NCBI RefSeq assembly: GCF_001042615.1
Contig: NZ_AP012327.1
Location: 1,488,001 to 1,552,000, forward strand
Direction of reading: 5' to 3'
Length of the DNA stretch: 64,000 nucleotides
DNA from: Bifidobacterium catenulatum subsp. kashiwanohense JCM 15439 = DSM 21854
Lineage (GTDB): Bacteria; Actinomycetota; Actinomycetes; Actinomycetales; Bifidobacteriaceae
Numbering within the stretch: the first letter of the stretch is position 1; each line of letters begins with the position of its first letter. Positions 30,009-40,092 of the stretch are shown here, in pieces. The position numbers and the translations under genes were made by a program. The notes beneath the pieces were generated by a model. The model was given only the letters and a program-made list of their open reading frames with translations. It had not been told where the DNA came from and searched no databases.

Positions 30009-30857
30009 ATGCGTGAGGATCGAAGGAGACGTTACGACGACGGGTTCCGGCGCGAGGCGCTGGAACTCATCAAGGCCGGAGCCGGCGGGAACACGCTCGC
30101 CAGACGGCTTGCCATACCGGTGTATACCGCGAGAAACTGGATCAGGTTGTACAGGTCCGGCGGCGAGGAGGCGGTCATGGGAGGCAACGGCAGCAGACGC
30201 TACGACTGGGAGACGAAGGTCGCCGCGGCGCGCGACCACGTCGAGAACGGCATGACCAAGACGGAGGTCATGGCGAAGTACGCGATCGCGAGCATCGCGC
30301 CGTTGGAACGCTGGTGCCGCGAGTACCGGGCGGGAGGCCCGGAGGCGCTCAGGCCGAAGCTCAAGGGCAGGCCCAGAGGCTCGAAATCCAAACCGAAACC
30401 CGAACCCACGCGCGAGCAGGAGCTCGCCGAACAGGTCGCCTATCTGAAGGCGAAGGTCGCGTACCTGGAAAAACTCCGGGCCTGCGGGCGCAGAAGTCAC
30501 GAGACGCGAGAGAAGCGCCGTCGTCCGACTGCTCGCAGGGCGGGGACACCGGCTCGACCACCTCCTCGAGATAGCCGGGCTGCCGCGATCCACGTACTAC
30601 CATCACCTGTCGCGCCCGGCGCACGTGTCCAGGCCGGACGTGGAGCCGATGGTACGGGAGATATGGGAGCGCACCCCGAACGGGTGCGGCCACCGGCAGG
30701 TGCGCATGTGCCTGGTCCACGAGTTCGGCACGCGCATATCCGCCAAAACCGTGCTCGGGGTCATGCGGCGCATGGGACTGAGATGCGCCATCCGCTCCAG
30801 GAACCCGTGGAGGAGGTACAGCTCGTACAGGGGCGAGACGGGCGATCACGTGCATAA
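30009..30857 (+). CDS. IS3-family OrfA
   Basis: It starts at ATG 30009 (MREDRRRRYDDGFRREALELIKAG). It has two helix-turn-helix units (NTLARRLAIPVYTARNWIRLY and TKTEVMAKYAIASIAPLERW) and a C-terminal leucine-zipper-like helix (EQELAEQVAYLKAKVAYLEKL). The functional part ends near 30480; beyond GGAAAAAC (30467-30474), the likely -1 slippery site, the frame stays open by chance to 30857. Another ATG at 29994 adds five residues. Confidence 0.75.
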   Translation: MREDRRRRYDDGFRREALELIKAGAGGNTLARRLAIPVYTARNWIRLYRSGGEEAVMGGNGSRRYDWETKVAAARDHVENGMTKTEVMAKYAIASIAPLERWCREYRAGGPEALRPKLKGRPRGSKSKPKPEPTREQELAEQVAYLKAKVAYLEKLRACGRRSHETREKRRRPTARRAGTPARPPPRDSRAAAIHVLPSPVAPGARVQAGRGADGTGDMGAHPERVRPPAGAHVPGPRVRHAHIRQNRARGHAAHGTEMRHPLQEPVEEVQLVQGRDGRSRA

Positions 30858-31374
30858 CCTGCCCGAACGCGACTTCGACGCGGCCCGTCCGTTCTCCAAG
30901 CTCGGAACCGACGTCACCGAGTTCAAGGTCGCCGGCTCCAAGGCGTACCTCGCGCCCGTGTACGACATGGCCAGCAAGGAGATCGTGGCCTGGGACGTGA
31001 GCCGCAGTCCGGACCTCGGGCAGCAGAGGCGCCTGCTCGCCATGCTCGCGGAGCGCCTGCCCGCCGGCGCGGAGCCGATCCTGCACTCGGACATGGGATG
31101 GCAGTACCAGCACCAATGGTGGAGGGACGAGCTCGAACGCCTCGGCATCCGCCAGTCCATGAGCCGCAAGGGCAACTGCCTGGACAACGCCGCCACCGAG
31201 CAGGTCTTCGGCCACTTGAAGGACGAGTTCTACCGAGGCCGGGAGTTCGACTCGTACGAACAGTTCAAACGCGAACTGGACGCCTACATCATCCATTGGA
31301 ACACCAGACGGCGCCAGATACGACTCGAGGGACACACCCCGGAGGAGTTCCGGAGCATGTCCCTCGCGGTCTAG
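30470..31374 (+). pseudogene. IS3-family OrfB transposase, frame disrupted near its start
   Basis: After a -1 shift at the A-run the frame reads KTPGLRAQKSRDARE, the usual OrfB beginning. The rest (SAVVRLLAGRGHRLDHLLEIAGLPRSTYY onward) is in a third frame, so one base appears to be lost around 30505-30520. The catalytic core is complete: D in KLGTDVTEFK, D in LHSDMGWQYQH and E in CLDNAATEQVFGHLKDE, with the rve-domain end HWNTRRRQIRLEGHTPEEF. An internal start such as ATG 30649 could make a shorter protein lacking the N-terminal part. Confidence 0.7.
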
Positions 31375-31492
31375 GGCTGTATCCTAATTAACAACGTCCA
31401 ACAAACGGGGCGCAGTTCAATCGAGGGGCTTTTCATCATCTCCGAGAGAATCTGCAGCAGTTCAGATGAGTCTCACGGCCTCACTGATCGTG

Positions 31493-33814
31493 TCAGATTT
31501 TACGTAAGCGAGGTTCGGCGGAATCCTTGGCACCGGTGATACGGTACACATCGAACACGCCTTCAATCTTGCGCACTGCGGCAAGCAAAGTGTTCAAATG
31601 CTGGGGGTCGGCCATTTCGAAGCTGAACTGGCTAGTGGCCACACGATCGGTTCCCGTGGAAATGGAACCGGAGATGATATTCACACCATGGTCGGAAAGC
31701 ACGCGAGTCACATCACTCAACAAGTGCGGGCGATCGAGCGCCTCCACCTGAATCTTGACCATGAACACGCCCTTGGTGCTGGTCCACTGCACGTCGACCA
31801 CACGTTCCGGCTGGCGTTTCTGCAAGTCCAGCATGTTCTGGCAGTCAACACGATGCACGGACACGCCCTGATTGCGGGTGATGAAGCCAATAATCTGGTC
31901 TCCCGGCACCGGCATGCAGCATCGGGCAAGCTTGACCCAAATGTCTCCCACGCCTTTGACGGAAATGCCCAGCGAACTAGTGGTCTTCTTGGTGCGTTCC
32001 ACCTGCTTGAGCGGCAACGCCTCCTGTTCCACTTCTTCGTTCACTTCGTCACTGCCCGCATCTCGAACCAGATGCGAGATGACGTTCTGCGTGGAAATCT
32101 GACCCTCACCGATTGCCACGAACACAGCCTCGGCATTGGCGAGATTCAACTCGTCAGCAATGCCGACCAACGCTTCGGGAGTCAACAATGTTGCGATCGG
32201 AAGGTTGCGCTTGCGCATGGCTCGCGTCAGCTCATCGCGACCTTCTTCAATGGCTTCGGTTCGGCGTTCCTTGCTGAACCATTGGCGAATCTTGTTACGG
32301 GCTTTCGGGCTTTTCGCAAAGCTCAGCCAGTCACGAGACGGACCAGCAGATTCGGACTTCGATGTAAGCACTTCAACGGTATCGCCGTTTACAAGCTTGG
32401 TGTCGAGCGGTACCAGACGGCCGTTCACACGAGCGCCCATAGTGCGATGACCGACCTCGGTATGCACCGCATAGGCGAAATCAATCGGCGTCGCCTCGGC
32501 GGGAAGCGACACAATCTTGCCTTTCGGCGTGAACACGTAGACTTCGGCGGCGCCCAAGTCTTCCTTCAGAGAGCCCAGGAATTCGTTGGAATCCGGAGTT
32601 TCACTCGTCCAGTCGGCAAGCTGCTGAATCCACTTGAGATTATCGGCCTCGCTCAACTCCTGATTCTCGCCACGCTTGCGATCAGACTTATCAGGCGAGC
32701 TCAACGCGCGACCGGCCTGACCATTCTCCTTGTACTTCCAATGCGCGGCGATGCCAAACTCAGCACGACGGTGCATGTCCCACGTACGAATCTGAATCTC
32801 GACAGGCTTGCCGCCAGGCCCAACCACCGTGGTGTGCAGGCTCTGATACATGTTGAGCTTCGGCATGGCAATGTAATCTTTGAAACGACCTGGAACAGGG
32901 TTCCAACGCGCATGCACCGCGCCCAACGCAGCATAACAATCCTGAATCGTATCGACGATAATGCGCACACCCACCAAATCGTAGATATTCGCAAAATCAT
33001 GTCCGCGTACGATCATCTTCTGATAAATCGAGAAATAATCCTTTGGACGCCCCGTCACATACGCCGAAATGTTCTGCTCGTCAAGATCTTCGTTGATCTC
33101 AGCAAGAATCTGCTTCAAATACACGTCTCGCTGGCCCGCACGACGTGCGACAAGCACCACGATTTCGTTATAGATCTTCGGATAGAGCACTTTGAAGCTG
33201 AGCTCTTCCAATTCGGTTTTGATGGCGTTCATGCCAAGACGATTGGCAAGCGGCGCATACACGTCGAGCGTTTCATGCGCTTTCTTCTGTGCGCTCGGTG
33301 TTTTGACGTAACGCCACGTACGCGCATTATGCACGCGATCGGCAAGTTTGACGACCAGCACGCGCACGTCACGACTCATCGCGACCACCATCTTGCGAAT
33401 GGTTTCGGCTTGTGCGGAATCACCATATTCCATCTTGGAAAGCTTGGTAACACCATCAACCAGACCGGTCACGGTGTCTCCGAATTCAGAACGACACTCG
33501 TCAAGCGTGTAGTCGGTGTCTTCAACTGTATCGTGCAGCAAGCCGGCGGCCACGACCAACGGCCCCATGCCAAGGTCCGCAAGAATCTGCGCCACAGCCA
33601 GCGGATGGATGATGTACGGCTCACCCGATTTGCGCCGTTGTGAAGAATGCTGCTTGACCGCACGCTCATAAGCACGTTCAAGAATGCTCATATCCTCATC
33701 AGGATGATGGTATTCGCACATCTTCAGAATCGGCTCAAGCGGATCAAGCGGATTCGTGCTGATCTCACAGCCCAACATTCGGGCAGAATGAACCCCGTTC
33801 TCAACGTCTCCCAT
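31493..33814 (-). CDS. rel: Rel: bifunctional (p)ppGpp synthetase/hydrolase
   Basis: 773 residues from ATG 33814, chosen for AGGAGG 7 bases upstream. Domains in order: HD hydrolase (HDTVEDTDYT, about 85-95), the RelA/SpoT synthetase (DLVGVRIIVDT to QIRTWDMHRRAEFGIAAHWKYKE, about 270-370), TGS (VYVFTPKGKIVSLPAEATPIDFAYAVH, about 425-485), a zinc-finger-type helical region and a C-terminal ACT domain (VEALDRPHLLSDVTRVLSDHGVNI). Both catalytic halves look intact, so it should make and degrade (p)ppGpp in amino-acid starvation on the ribosome. It is the single long Rel typical of actinobacteria. It runs towards the IS element. Confidence 0.96.
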   Translation of the reverse strand: MGDVENGVHSARMLGCEISTNPLDPLEPILKMCEYHHPDEDMSILERAYERAVKQHSSQRRKSGEPYIIHPLAVAQILADLGMGPLVVAAGLLHDTVEDTDYTLDECRSEFGDTVTGLVDGVTKLSKMEYGDSAQAETIRKMVVAMSRDVRVLVVKLADRVHNARTWRYVKTPSAQKKAHETLDVYAPLANRLGMNAIKTELEELSFKVLYPKIYNEIVVLVARRAGQRDVYLKQILAEINEDLDEQNISAYVTGRPKDYFSIYQKMIVRGHDFANIYDLVGVRIIVDTIQDCYAALGAVHARWNPVPGRFKDYIAMPKLNMYQSLHTTVVGPGGKPVEIQIRTWDMHRRAEFGIAAHWKYKENGQAGRALSSPDKSDRKRGENQELSEADNLKWIQQLADWTSETPDSNEFLGSLKEDLGAAEVYVFTPKGKIVSLPAEATPIDFAYAVHTEVGHRTMGARVNGRLVPLDTKLVNGDTVEVLTSKSESAGPSRDWLSFAKSPKARNKIRQWFSKERRTEAIEEGRDELTRAMRKRNLPIATLLTPEALVGIADELNLANAEAVFVAIGEGQISTQNVISHLVRDAGSDEVNEEVEQEALPLKQVERTKKTTSSLGISVKGVGDIWVKLARCCMPVPGDQIIGFITRNQGVSVHRVDCQNMLDLQKRQPERVVDVQWTSTKGVFMVKIQVEALDRPHLLSDVTRVLSDHGVNIISGSISTGTDRVATSQFSFEMADPQHLNTLLAAVRKIEGVFDVYRITGAKDSAEPRLRKI

Positions 33815-33969
33815 CGTCCACCTCCTCGCTCGCAATGCTCCCTATACTACCCGCGCATCACGGTATGTTCGGGGTATCCGACCGCGTGTTGCACGGCCAG
33901 ATACCCCCGAAAGACATTGTGCCGCCAACGTTTGCTGATTCTTGGCGCTTATGTCTCCGCACGCTCAGT

Positions 33970-34446
33970 TCAGGAGGCCACACCGGTGGATCCGAAGCCA
34001 CGCTCAGCACGGTCAGATCCGGGCAGTGTCTCCGCTTCGATGAACTTCGCCTCGACATAACGCTGGATGACCAGCTGCGCGATGCGGTCTCCCGGGTGGA
34101 ACGTCACGGTGTGTTCCGAATCAAGATTGATCAGCGGCACTTTGATTTCGCCACGGTAGCCCGCGTCAATGGTTCCAGGCGCGTTCAACACGGTAACGCC
34201 CTGTTTGACGGCAAGACCAGACCGTGGATGTACCAAGGCCACATAACCCGCTGGAAGCGCGATCGCTACTCCCGTAGGCACCAGCGCCCTCTGGAACGGC
34301 TTCAACGTGACTTCCTCGGTGGTGCGCAAATCGGCGCCCGCATCCCCGGCATGGGCATAGTACAGTTCCGCCGGCTGGTCGGGATGCAGCGACTTTACTA
34401 GAATCTCGACGTTTTCCGGCTCGTTGTATGTTTCGTCGAACGCCAT
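33970..34446 (-). CDS. dut: dUTP diphosphatase
   Basis: 158 residues from ATG 34446, which overlaps the stop of the DUF4193 gene (ATGA). The five trimeric dUTPase motifs are present: AHAGDAGADLRT (I), PRSGLAVKQG (III, with the uracil-binding loop), NAPGTIDAGYRGEIKVPLINL (containing the general-base Asp) and the glycine-rich arm RAERGFGSTG (V). It converts dUTP to dUMP, keeping uracil out of DNA and feeding thymidylate synthesis. It is probably co-transcribed with the DUF4193 gene. Confidence 0.95.
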   Translation of the reverse strand: MAFDETYNEPENVEILVKSLHPDQPAELYYAHAGDAGADLRTTEEVTLKPFQRALVPTGVAIALPAGYVALVHPRSGLAVKQGVTVLNAPGTIDAGYRGEIKVPLINLDSEHTVTFHPGDRIAQLVIQRYVEAKFIEAETLPGSDRAERGFGSTGVAS

Positions 34447-34739
34447 CAGGCAGCGCACTCCTGACACACCGGCTGACCATCGTCAGTAGTGTAAGCGAGC
34501 TGGCTGCGATGCTTCACCAAGAAGCATTCAGAACAGATGAACTCGTCCCCCTGCATAGGAATGACAGTCACCGAAGCGTCCTCGTTGCTGAGATCCGCGC
34601 CCGGCAGCTCATAATCCTCGGCGATGGCATTCTCGTCATCGTCCATGTCGTTGGAAGTGTTCTGGGAGCTCTTGCCCAAAGCCTGGAGCGACTCCTCGTC
34701 CTCGTCCTTGTTGCGCGGGGAATCATAATCCTGTGCCAT
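34446..34739 (-). CDS. DUF4193 zinc-ribbon protein
   Basis: 97 residues from ATG 34739 (SD GAAAGGAATC). A very acidic, disordered first half (DEDEESLQALG and MDDDENAIAEDYELPGADLSNED) is followed by FICSECFLVKHRSQLAY and PVCQECAA, two CxxC pairs that form a zinc ribbon. This is the actinobacterial DUF4193 family, which is conserved but poorly characterised. It overlaps dut by 4 bases, as is common in bifidobacteria. Confidence 0.85.
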   Translation of the reverse strand: MAQDYDSPRNKDEDEESLQALGKSSQNTSNDMDDDENAIAEDYELPGADLSNEDASVTVIPMQGDEFICSECFLVKHRSQLAYTTDDGQPVCQECAA

Positions 34740-34888
34740 CGAGATTCCTTTCGTCATCTATGGTGCTTATGCGCCATAGGATACATGACTTTTACCCCGC
34801 ATAGGATACACGATTCGAAATACTCGTAAAATCCGACACGTGGGGCACAATAGAATAAACAGTAATTCTTGAAGGAAAGTGGTGTGTT

Positions 34889-35926
34889 GTGCCTGAGAAT
34901 TCACTCGAGGAAGCGCGGTTCGATCATGTCAGTGATGCCGGTGAACTCGTCTTTGTTTCAGGTGCCGGAAAGTTCTCTGTAAAGGTCGATGAAGCGCTTG
35001 AAAGAGCCATTTTGGAGGCCAAGCAGATTCGTTCCGAAGTGCAGGAAAAACAGCAGACGCACGCTCCGATCACCCTGCCGATTTCGCAGATTCAGTCATT
35101 GATTCGCGCCGGCGCCGATCCCGCGCGTGTTGCGGAAAGATATTCGTTGAGCGAAGCGCTCGTTCGGCGTTTCTCGGCGTCGGTCGAAACGGAGAAGCAA
35201 TATGCGATTGAGCAGTTCCTCGCCGTTCCGGCACCGAAAGAAAGCCGTGTACGTACGCTTTCCGAACTGATTGAACGTACATTCGCGGCGGCACGAGTAC
35301 GTTTGGAAGACGTGACTTGGAAGGCCACCAGGCTTGGCTTGGAACCTTGGAAAATCAGCGCTCAGTTCGTTTCCTCCGGCCATACCATCTGCGCGGAATG
35401 GTCGTGGAACATGCATGACAATGCCGCAAGCTGTTTGAATTCCGCTGCACGCAAGCTCATCGGGGAGCAAGACACACCAAAGGAAGGACACGCCGAGAAA
35501 CACGCCGACGAGAATTTCCTCGCTTCACTGAATCTTCCGGGAAATTCCGCCCGATCGGCGCGAATCGAACAGACCGTATCGGCATGGAACACGCCTGAAC
35601 CGTCCATGCCGGTGGCGCGCCCCTCAACGGCACCTTCCGTTCCAATCGCGCCAATCGGCGTGTCTAACGAATTCGGCACACCGAACACATCGAGTATGGC
35701 CGCCGACATCTCTCTGCCAAACCGATCGGAAGACGCCGTGACGAAAACCGACGTCAGTGCAACAGGCGATGCTCAGAACACCATCGCGTCCGCATCGGAT
35801 ACCGCATCGAACACCGCAAACACGAATCAAACACCTGATCCGCACAGCCAAAACACCACCAAATCGAAGCGGCGCGCCGGACGTTCCGCCGTGCCAAGTT
35901 GGGATGAGATTCTGTTCGGCGACTGA
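34889..35926 (+). CDS. sepH: SepH-like septation protein (DUF3071)
   Basis: 345 residues from GTG 34889 behind GAAGGAAAG. The N-terminal 190 residues carry the DUF3071 domain with an HTH-like core (DPARVAERYSLSEALVRRFSASVETEKQYAI) and the conserved WKATRLGLEPWKISAQF segment. The C-terminal 150 residues are low-complexity Thr/Ala/Pro/Ser and end in GRSAVPSWDEILFGD, a conserved tail in this family. In Streptomyces and mycobacteria SepH binds FtsZ and stimulates its assembly; the same role is expected here. It is divergent from the DUF4193-dut operon. Confidence 0.88.
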   Translation: MPENSLEEARFDHVSDAGELVFVSGAGKFSVKVDEALERAILEAKQIRSEVQEKQQTHAPITLPISQIQSLIRAGADPARVAERYSLSEALVRRFSASVETEKQYAIEQFLAVPAPKESRVRTLSELIERTFAAARVRLEDVTWKATRLGLEPWKISAQFVSSGHTICAEWSWNMHDNAASCLNSAARKLIGEQDTPKEGHAEKHADENFLASLNLPGNSARSARIEQTVSAWNTPEPSMPVARPSTAPSVPIAPIGVSNEFGTPNTSSMAADISLPNRSEDAVTKTDVSATGDAQNTIASASDTASNTANTNQTPDPHSQNTTKSKRRAGRSAVPSWDEILFGD

Positions 35927-35941
35927 GCCAAACCCTGCATG

Positions 35942-37168
35942 TTAGGCCACGTCGATCAGACAAGGGATATCGGACTCGAGCATGGTGAGCGAGCCATGCA
36001 CACTCGGCAGATGCATCGCCTTTTCCGCCTGAGTGTGGGAATCCACGATGGTGACGGCTTTCGTGGCCGATACGATCACATCACCAATCATCGGTTCGAC
36101 GCGCGAGACCACAGGTCCGTACACACCCTCCGCAATCGCCTGCGATCGCGTACGCACTTGTGCCCGATCTCCCAGCACATCACGCCACCGCGCAGCGATG
36201 TTTTCCGGGGCCTCGCCCTGTTCCGCATAGAGCATGACGCAACGCGGTTCACCGCCGACATGGACGACACCCTGCATGAGCCGCTGATCCTGCGCAACAT
36301 CAATCACGGATTCAGGATCAGCGGTGATCATACCGTGATCCGCTACAATCACAATCAATGTGCCTTTGGGCACGCTGCGGCGAAGAAGGCCAAGCTGACC
36401 GTCAACACGCTCGTACGTGCCAATCCATTTATCGGAATCCCAACCGTAGTTATGCCCGACCTTATCGGTATCACGCAAATACAGGTATGTCAGTCCGGGA
36501 TTTTTCGCCGCTTGGGCCGCGACTGCGACACGCTTGCGCAGATCATCGTTGGAAATGTACTCACTGCCACGCAAGGCAGCCTGCGTCAACGCGGAAAACG
36601 CGAATTTCGGCAATCCAGAACTGGTCACACGAACGCCTTGTGCGCTTAGCCGTTCAAACATGGTCGGCTGCTGCTGCAACTCAAGCGGAGGAACCGCATT
36701 TCTGAAGGAAATCAGCTGACATATTTCGCCGGTTTTCGGATTGAGCTGCGTATAGCCGGTCATACCCGTCATACCGGGGCATGTTCCCGTACCGAATGTA
36801 GACATGGCTGCGACGGTAGTGCTCGGCATGCATGTGGCGATGGGACGTTGATTAGCTGACTCGTTCATGAGAAACCGCAAGTAGGGCGCATGCCCCAGTC
36901 TCATGTTGAGGTTCCAGTAGCCGAGACCGTCCACGAGCACTACGACCGCGGACGCCGCGTCCGGCAGCCCAAGCGCTTCCTGCAGACCTTTCGGGTCAGA
37001 ATGAATGTCCGTTGGCATGGGGCAGCCAATGGCGTTGGAAACCGCAGGAAGTACCGACGACAGGTGCAACGCTCCCCCACGGATCCCTTCAGATGGCATG
37101 CCATCTCCGTAGCATGCCGGTTCGGTCATGGTAAGCAGCTCTTCGTCGCTTGGCACTTCAACACTCAT
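35942..37168 (-). CDS. alkaline-phosphatase-superfamily phosphodiesterase/pyrophosphatase
   Basis: 408 residues. Metal and nucleophile motifs of the type I phosphodiesterase/nucleotide pyrophosphatase group are visible: VVVLVDGLGYWNL (about 74-86), the nucleophile Thr in MPSTTVAAMSTFGTG, YLRDTDKVGHNYGWD and IVIVADHGM. No signal peptide is evident, so it is cytoplasmic. The natural substrate, a nucleotide or a phosphonate-like diester, cannot be told. It ends 16 bases from the convergent sepH stop and is divergent from parC. Confidence 0.85.
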   Translation of the reverse strand: MSVEVPSDEELLTMTEPACYGDGMPSEGIRGGALHLSSVLPAVSNAIGCPMPTDIHSDPKGLQEALGLPDAASAVVVLVDGLGYWNLNMRLGHAPYLRFLMNESANQRPIATCMPSTTVAAMSTFGTGTCPGMTGMTGYTQLNPKTGEICQLISFRNAVPPLELQQQPTMFERLSAQGVRVTSSGLPKFAFSALTQAALRGSEYISNDDLRKRVAVAAQAAKNPGLTYLYLRDTDKVGHNYGWDSDKWIGTYERVDGQLGLLRRSVPKGTLIVIVADHGMITADPESVIDVAQDQRLMQGVVHVGGEPRCVMLYAEQGEAPENIAARWRDVLGDRAQVRTRSQAIAEGVYGPVVSRVEPMIGDVIVSATKAVTIVDSHTQAEKAMHLPSVHGSLTMLESDIPCLIDVA

Positions 37169-37253
37169 GACTCCTATTCAAGCACCGCGGTGGTACCGGC
37201 TGGTAACATTGCTAGGTTGATTACCATTACTTTTCCGTGAGGAGATTCACCGC

Positions 37254-39941
37254 ATGGTGTCGCACCGCAAATCGGCAAAACCAGCCTTTGACCCGCGTAC
37301 GGTCAAAGAGAACATCATCGAAACACCGTTGAACGAGGAGATGAGCAAGTCCTTCCTCGAATACGCGTATTCGGTGATCTATGCCCGCGCGTTGCCCGAT
37401 GCCAGAGACGGTTTGAAGCCGGTGCAGCGCCGCATCATCTACCAGATGGGTCAAATGAACCTCAATCCGGATCGTCCGTACATGAAGTCGGCCCGTGTGG
37501 TCGGCGAGGTGATGGGTAAGCTTCACCCGCATGGCGATTCCGCGATTTATGAGGCGATGGTCCGTCTTGCGCAACCGTTTGCCATGCGTCTGCCCCTGGT
37601 AGACGGCCACGGTAATTTCGGATCCCTTGATGATGGTCCGGCAGCATCGCGTTACACCGAGGCTCGCATGGCCCAGGCTGCGCTTGGTATGAACGCGAAT
37701 ATCGCCGAAGATACAGTGGATTTCACACCGAACTACGACAACAAGCTGCAGGAGCCAACCGTTTTGCCTGCCGCGATTCCGAATCTGCTCGTCAATGGCG
37801 GTTCCGGCATCGCCGTCGGCATGGCCACGAATATGGCGACGCACAATCTGGGCGAAGTGGTTGCCGCAGCCAAACATTTGATGCATCATCCTGATGCCAC
37901 ATTGGAAGAGCTTATGCGCTATGTTCCCGGCCCTGATTGGCCGAGCGGTGGCGTGATTGTGGGACGCAAGGGCATTCGCGAGGCCTACGAAACCGGTCGT
38001 GGCGCGTTGACCACGCGTTCAGTAACGCATATTGAAAACGTAACCGCTCGTAAGAAGGCAATTGTCGTAACGGAACTGCCGTTCATGGTCGGCCCGGAAC
38101 GTGTGTTGGAACGTATTTCCGAGGGTGTGAAAAATCGCAAGCTGGAGGGTATTTCCGGCGCGATCGACCTGACGGACCGCCATAACGGCACTCGCCTTGT
38201 CATTGAAATCAAAACCGGCTTCGACCCGAACGCCATACTGGCGCAACTGTTCAAGCACACACCGCTGCAAGACAATTTCACCATCAATAACGTGGCGTTG
38301 GTCAACGGCCGCCCACACACCATGGGCTTGAAGGAAATGCTTCAGGTGTGGGTAAATCATCGCCGTGTGGTGATTCGCCGTCGTAGCGAATTCCGCAAGA
38401 AGAAGGCGCTGGAACGTCTGCATTTGGTGGAAGGCCTTCTGCTTGCGATGGTCGACATTGACGAAGTGATTCAGGTGATTCGCTCGTCTGACGATGCCGA
38501 AGCCGCAAAGACGAAGCTCATCAAGGTGTTTGATCTGGATGAGATTCAGGCACAGTACATTCTTGACCTGCGCTTGCGTCGTCTGACGAAAATGAGCCGC
38601 ATCGAGCTTGAAGCGGAACGCGACGATTTGAAGCAACGTATCGAGGAACTGGATCGCATTCTCGCCTCCACTGAGGCGCTTGACGGCGTGGTGATCGCCG
38701 AAATGGACGAGGCTGTTGCCACGTATGGCACGCCACGTCGCACTGTGCTGTTGGATGAAGACGCTGACGGCAGGCTTGTGCCTGTTGCAGCGCATGGCGA
38801 TGATGGCGTATCCGCCTCCGCCGTGGCTGCGGCACGCGCTGCAGCCACGGTGTCGTCCGCCGCCGCCGATGTCGCCGCCGCCGCGAAGGCCGCGAAAAAA
38901 GCCGGCGAAGACAATGCCGCAGCCATAGCTTTGCAGATCGACGATGAACCCTGCGCGGTGATGTTGTCGGCCACTGGTCTGATCGCACGCACCTCCGAAA
39001 ACGCGTTGGAGCGTTGGGAGAATCTCTCTTCTGCCGACCAGCGTGTAAAGGATGATCAGATTATTTCGATCTTCCGCACGACCACGCGTTCCTCATATGG
39101 TTTGATCACATCTGCCGGTCGTCTGATTGTGGCGCATGTCGTGGAATTGCCGGTTGTGTCTACGGATGGGCCGCTCCACGTGACTGGCGGCGTTCGCGCC
39201 GAAGAGTTAATCGGCATGACGGAAAACACCGATCCAATTCGTGGTGAACGTGTGATCGCCGCGATCGCCATGCCATCCGCCGACGATTCCGGTGATAATG
39301 CCGTAGAGCCCACTCCTCTTGCGTTGGGTACGCGCAATGGTGTAGTCAAGCGTTGGAATCGCGAATCGCCCACCACCATGGATTCATGGAGTGTCATCGA
39401 TTTGAAGGATGATGATGAAGTTCTGGCTGCCGCTGAAGCACGTGACGAGGATCGGCTGGTGTTTGTATCCACCGACTCCTCCCTGCTGACGTTCGAGGCG
39501 AAGAACGTACGCCCGCAGGGACGCACCGCCGGAGGAATGGCAGGCATTCGCCTGGCTGAAGGCTGCTCAGCGGCTGCATTCGCGGTGGTTCCCGCCAGCA
39601 AGGTGGCATGGAATTATGAAGAAGGCGAGAATGGCCTGTTCTCCGCGTCTGGAGCTGTGGTGTTGACGGTTGCGGGCGATTCCGAAGCGTTGCCGGGTAC
39701 GGAGAATGGTTCTGCGAAGGTAACCCCGTTGGAAATGTATCCGACGAAGGGCCGTGGTACCGGTGGTGTTCGTTCGCAGCGATTCCTCAAGGGACAGGAT
39801 ACGTTGGTTCTCGCATTTGTGGGCACGTACCCAGTACACGCCTCCACGCAGGGCGGTACCGGCGTGGAATTGCCGAAGCCGGATATGCGTCGAGATGGCT
39901 CTGGCACGGAGCTTTCCGCACCAATCGCCATCATCGGCTAA
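37254..39941 (+). CDS. parC: topoisomerase IV subunit A (GyrA/ParC family)
   Basis: 895 residues from ATG 37254 (SD GAGGAGA). The breakage-reunion domain contains [33 protein letters not shown] and the catalytic Tyr in ASRYTEARM. The C-terminus has beta-pinwheel repeats with a GyrA-box-like [10 protein letters not shown]. It pairs with the ParE-type subunit at 48.5-50.9 kb, and this chromosomal neighbourhood (sigA, lhr) fits topoisomerase IV rather than gyrase, whose genes usually lie near dnaA. This distinction is inference. An Ala-rich insert of about 50 residues ([20 protein letters not shown]) interrupts the C-terminal domain start. Confidence 0.9.
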   Translation: MVSHRKSAKPAFDPRTVKENIIETPLNEEMSKSFLEYAYSVIYARALPDARDGLKPVQRRIIYQMGQMNLNPDRPYMKSARVVGEVMGKLHPHGDSAIYEAMVRLAQPFAMRLPLVDGHGNFGSLDDGPAASRYTEARMAQAALGMNANIAEDTVDFTPNYDNKLQEPTVLPAAIPNLLVNGGSGIAVGMATNMATHNLGEVVAAAKHLMHHPDATLEELMRYVPGPDWPSGGVIVGRKGIREAYETGRGALTTRSVTHIENVTARKKAIVVTELPFMVGPERVLERISEGVKNRKLEGISGAIDLTDRHNGTRLVIEIKTGFDPNAILAQLFKHTPLQDNFTINNVALVNGRPHTMGLKEMLQVWVNHRRVVIRRRSEFRKKKALERLHLVEGLLLAMVDIDEVIQVIRSSDDAEAAKTKLIKVFDLDEIQAQYILDLRLRRLTKMSRIELEAERDDLKQRIEELDRILASTEALDGVVIAEMDEAVATYGTPRRTVLLDEDADGRLVPVAAHGDDGVSASAVAAARAAATVSSAAADVAAAAKAAKKAGEDNAAAIALQIDDEPCAVMLSATGLIARTSENALERWENLSSADQRVKDDQIISIFRTTTRSSYGLITSAGRLIVAHVVELPVVSTDGPLHVTGGVRAEELIGMTENTDPIRGERVIAAIAMPSADDSGDNAVEPTPLALGTRNGVVKRWNRESPTTMDSWSVIDLKDDDEVLAAAEARDEDRLVFVSTDSSLLTFEAKNVRPQGRTAGGMAGIRLAEGCSAAAFAVVPASKVAWNYEEGENGLFSASGAVVLTVAGDSEALPGTENGSAKVTPLEMYPTKGRGTGGVRSQRFLKGQDTLVLAFVGTYPVHASTQGGTGVELPKPDMRRDGSGTELSAPIAIIG

Positions 39942-39955
39942 CTTGTTTTTCATTG

Positions 39956-40025
39956 ACAATGCCCGTATCTTGCGATGGCTGGGATCGTTTTGGTTTCGCC
40001 TGTGCTTGCAAGATGCGGGCATTGT
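39956..40025. terminator. bidirectional terminator between parC and lhr
   Basis: 18-base arms ACAATGCCCGTATCTTGC and GCAAGATGCGGGCATTGT, with one wobble pair and a 34-base loop. T-rich sequence follows on the + strand (TGTTGTTGT) and on the minus strand (CAATGAAAAACAAG, weaker). It lies 15 bases past the parC stop and 68 from the lhr stop. Confidence 0.7.
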
Positions 40026-40092
40026 TGTTGTCGGCACGGTTCTGCCAGTGCGTTCGTTTCGTTCGCTTTGGCTCAGGCGATGTAACGCCAAG

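Larger units (their letters stand above)
29942..31419 (+). mobile_element. IS3-family (IS150-like) insertion sequence, 1478 bp
   Basis: 24-base terminal inverted repeats (29942-29965 and 31396-31419) begin TGAACCGCACCCCG on the left and, read inward, TGAACTGCGCCCCG on the right, with three mismatches. They are flanked by a 3-base direct repeat ATC (29939-29941 and 31420-31422). Inside are a HTH-type orfA and a DDE-type orfB in overlapping frames, the usual IS3 design with programmed -1 shift. The family and the TG...CA ends fit the IS150 group. A second frame disruption in orfB suggests this copy cannot make full transposase. Confidence 0.93.
29927..31433 (+). terminator. ppiA terminator split by the IS insertion
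   Basis: The left arm AAAAGCCCCTC (29927-29937) and right arm GAGGGGCTTTT (31423-31433) are perfect complements. Without the insertion they would flank a four-base loop AATC. The IS now sits in the loop, so the terminator can no longer fold as a compact hairpin. Confidence 0.85.

Noticed and set aside
31598..33643. 681-codon + strand frame opposite rel
   Set aside because: Rel has all domains intact on the minus strand. The opposite frame has no recognisable motif and no start signal.
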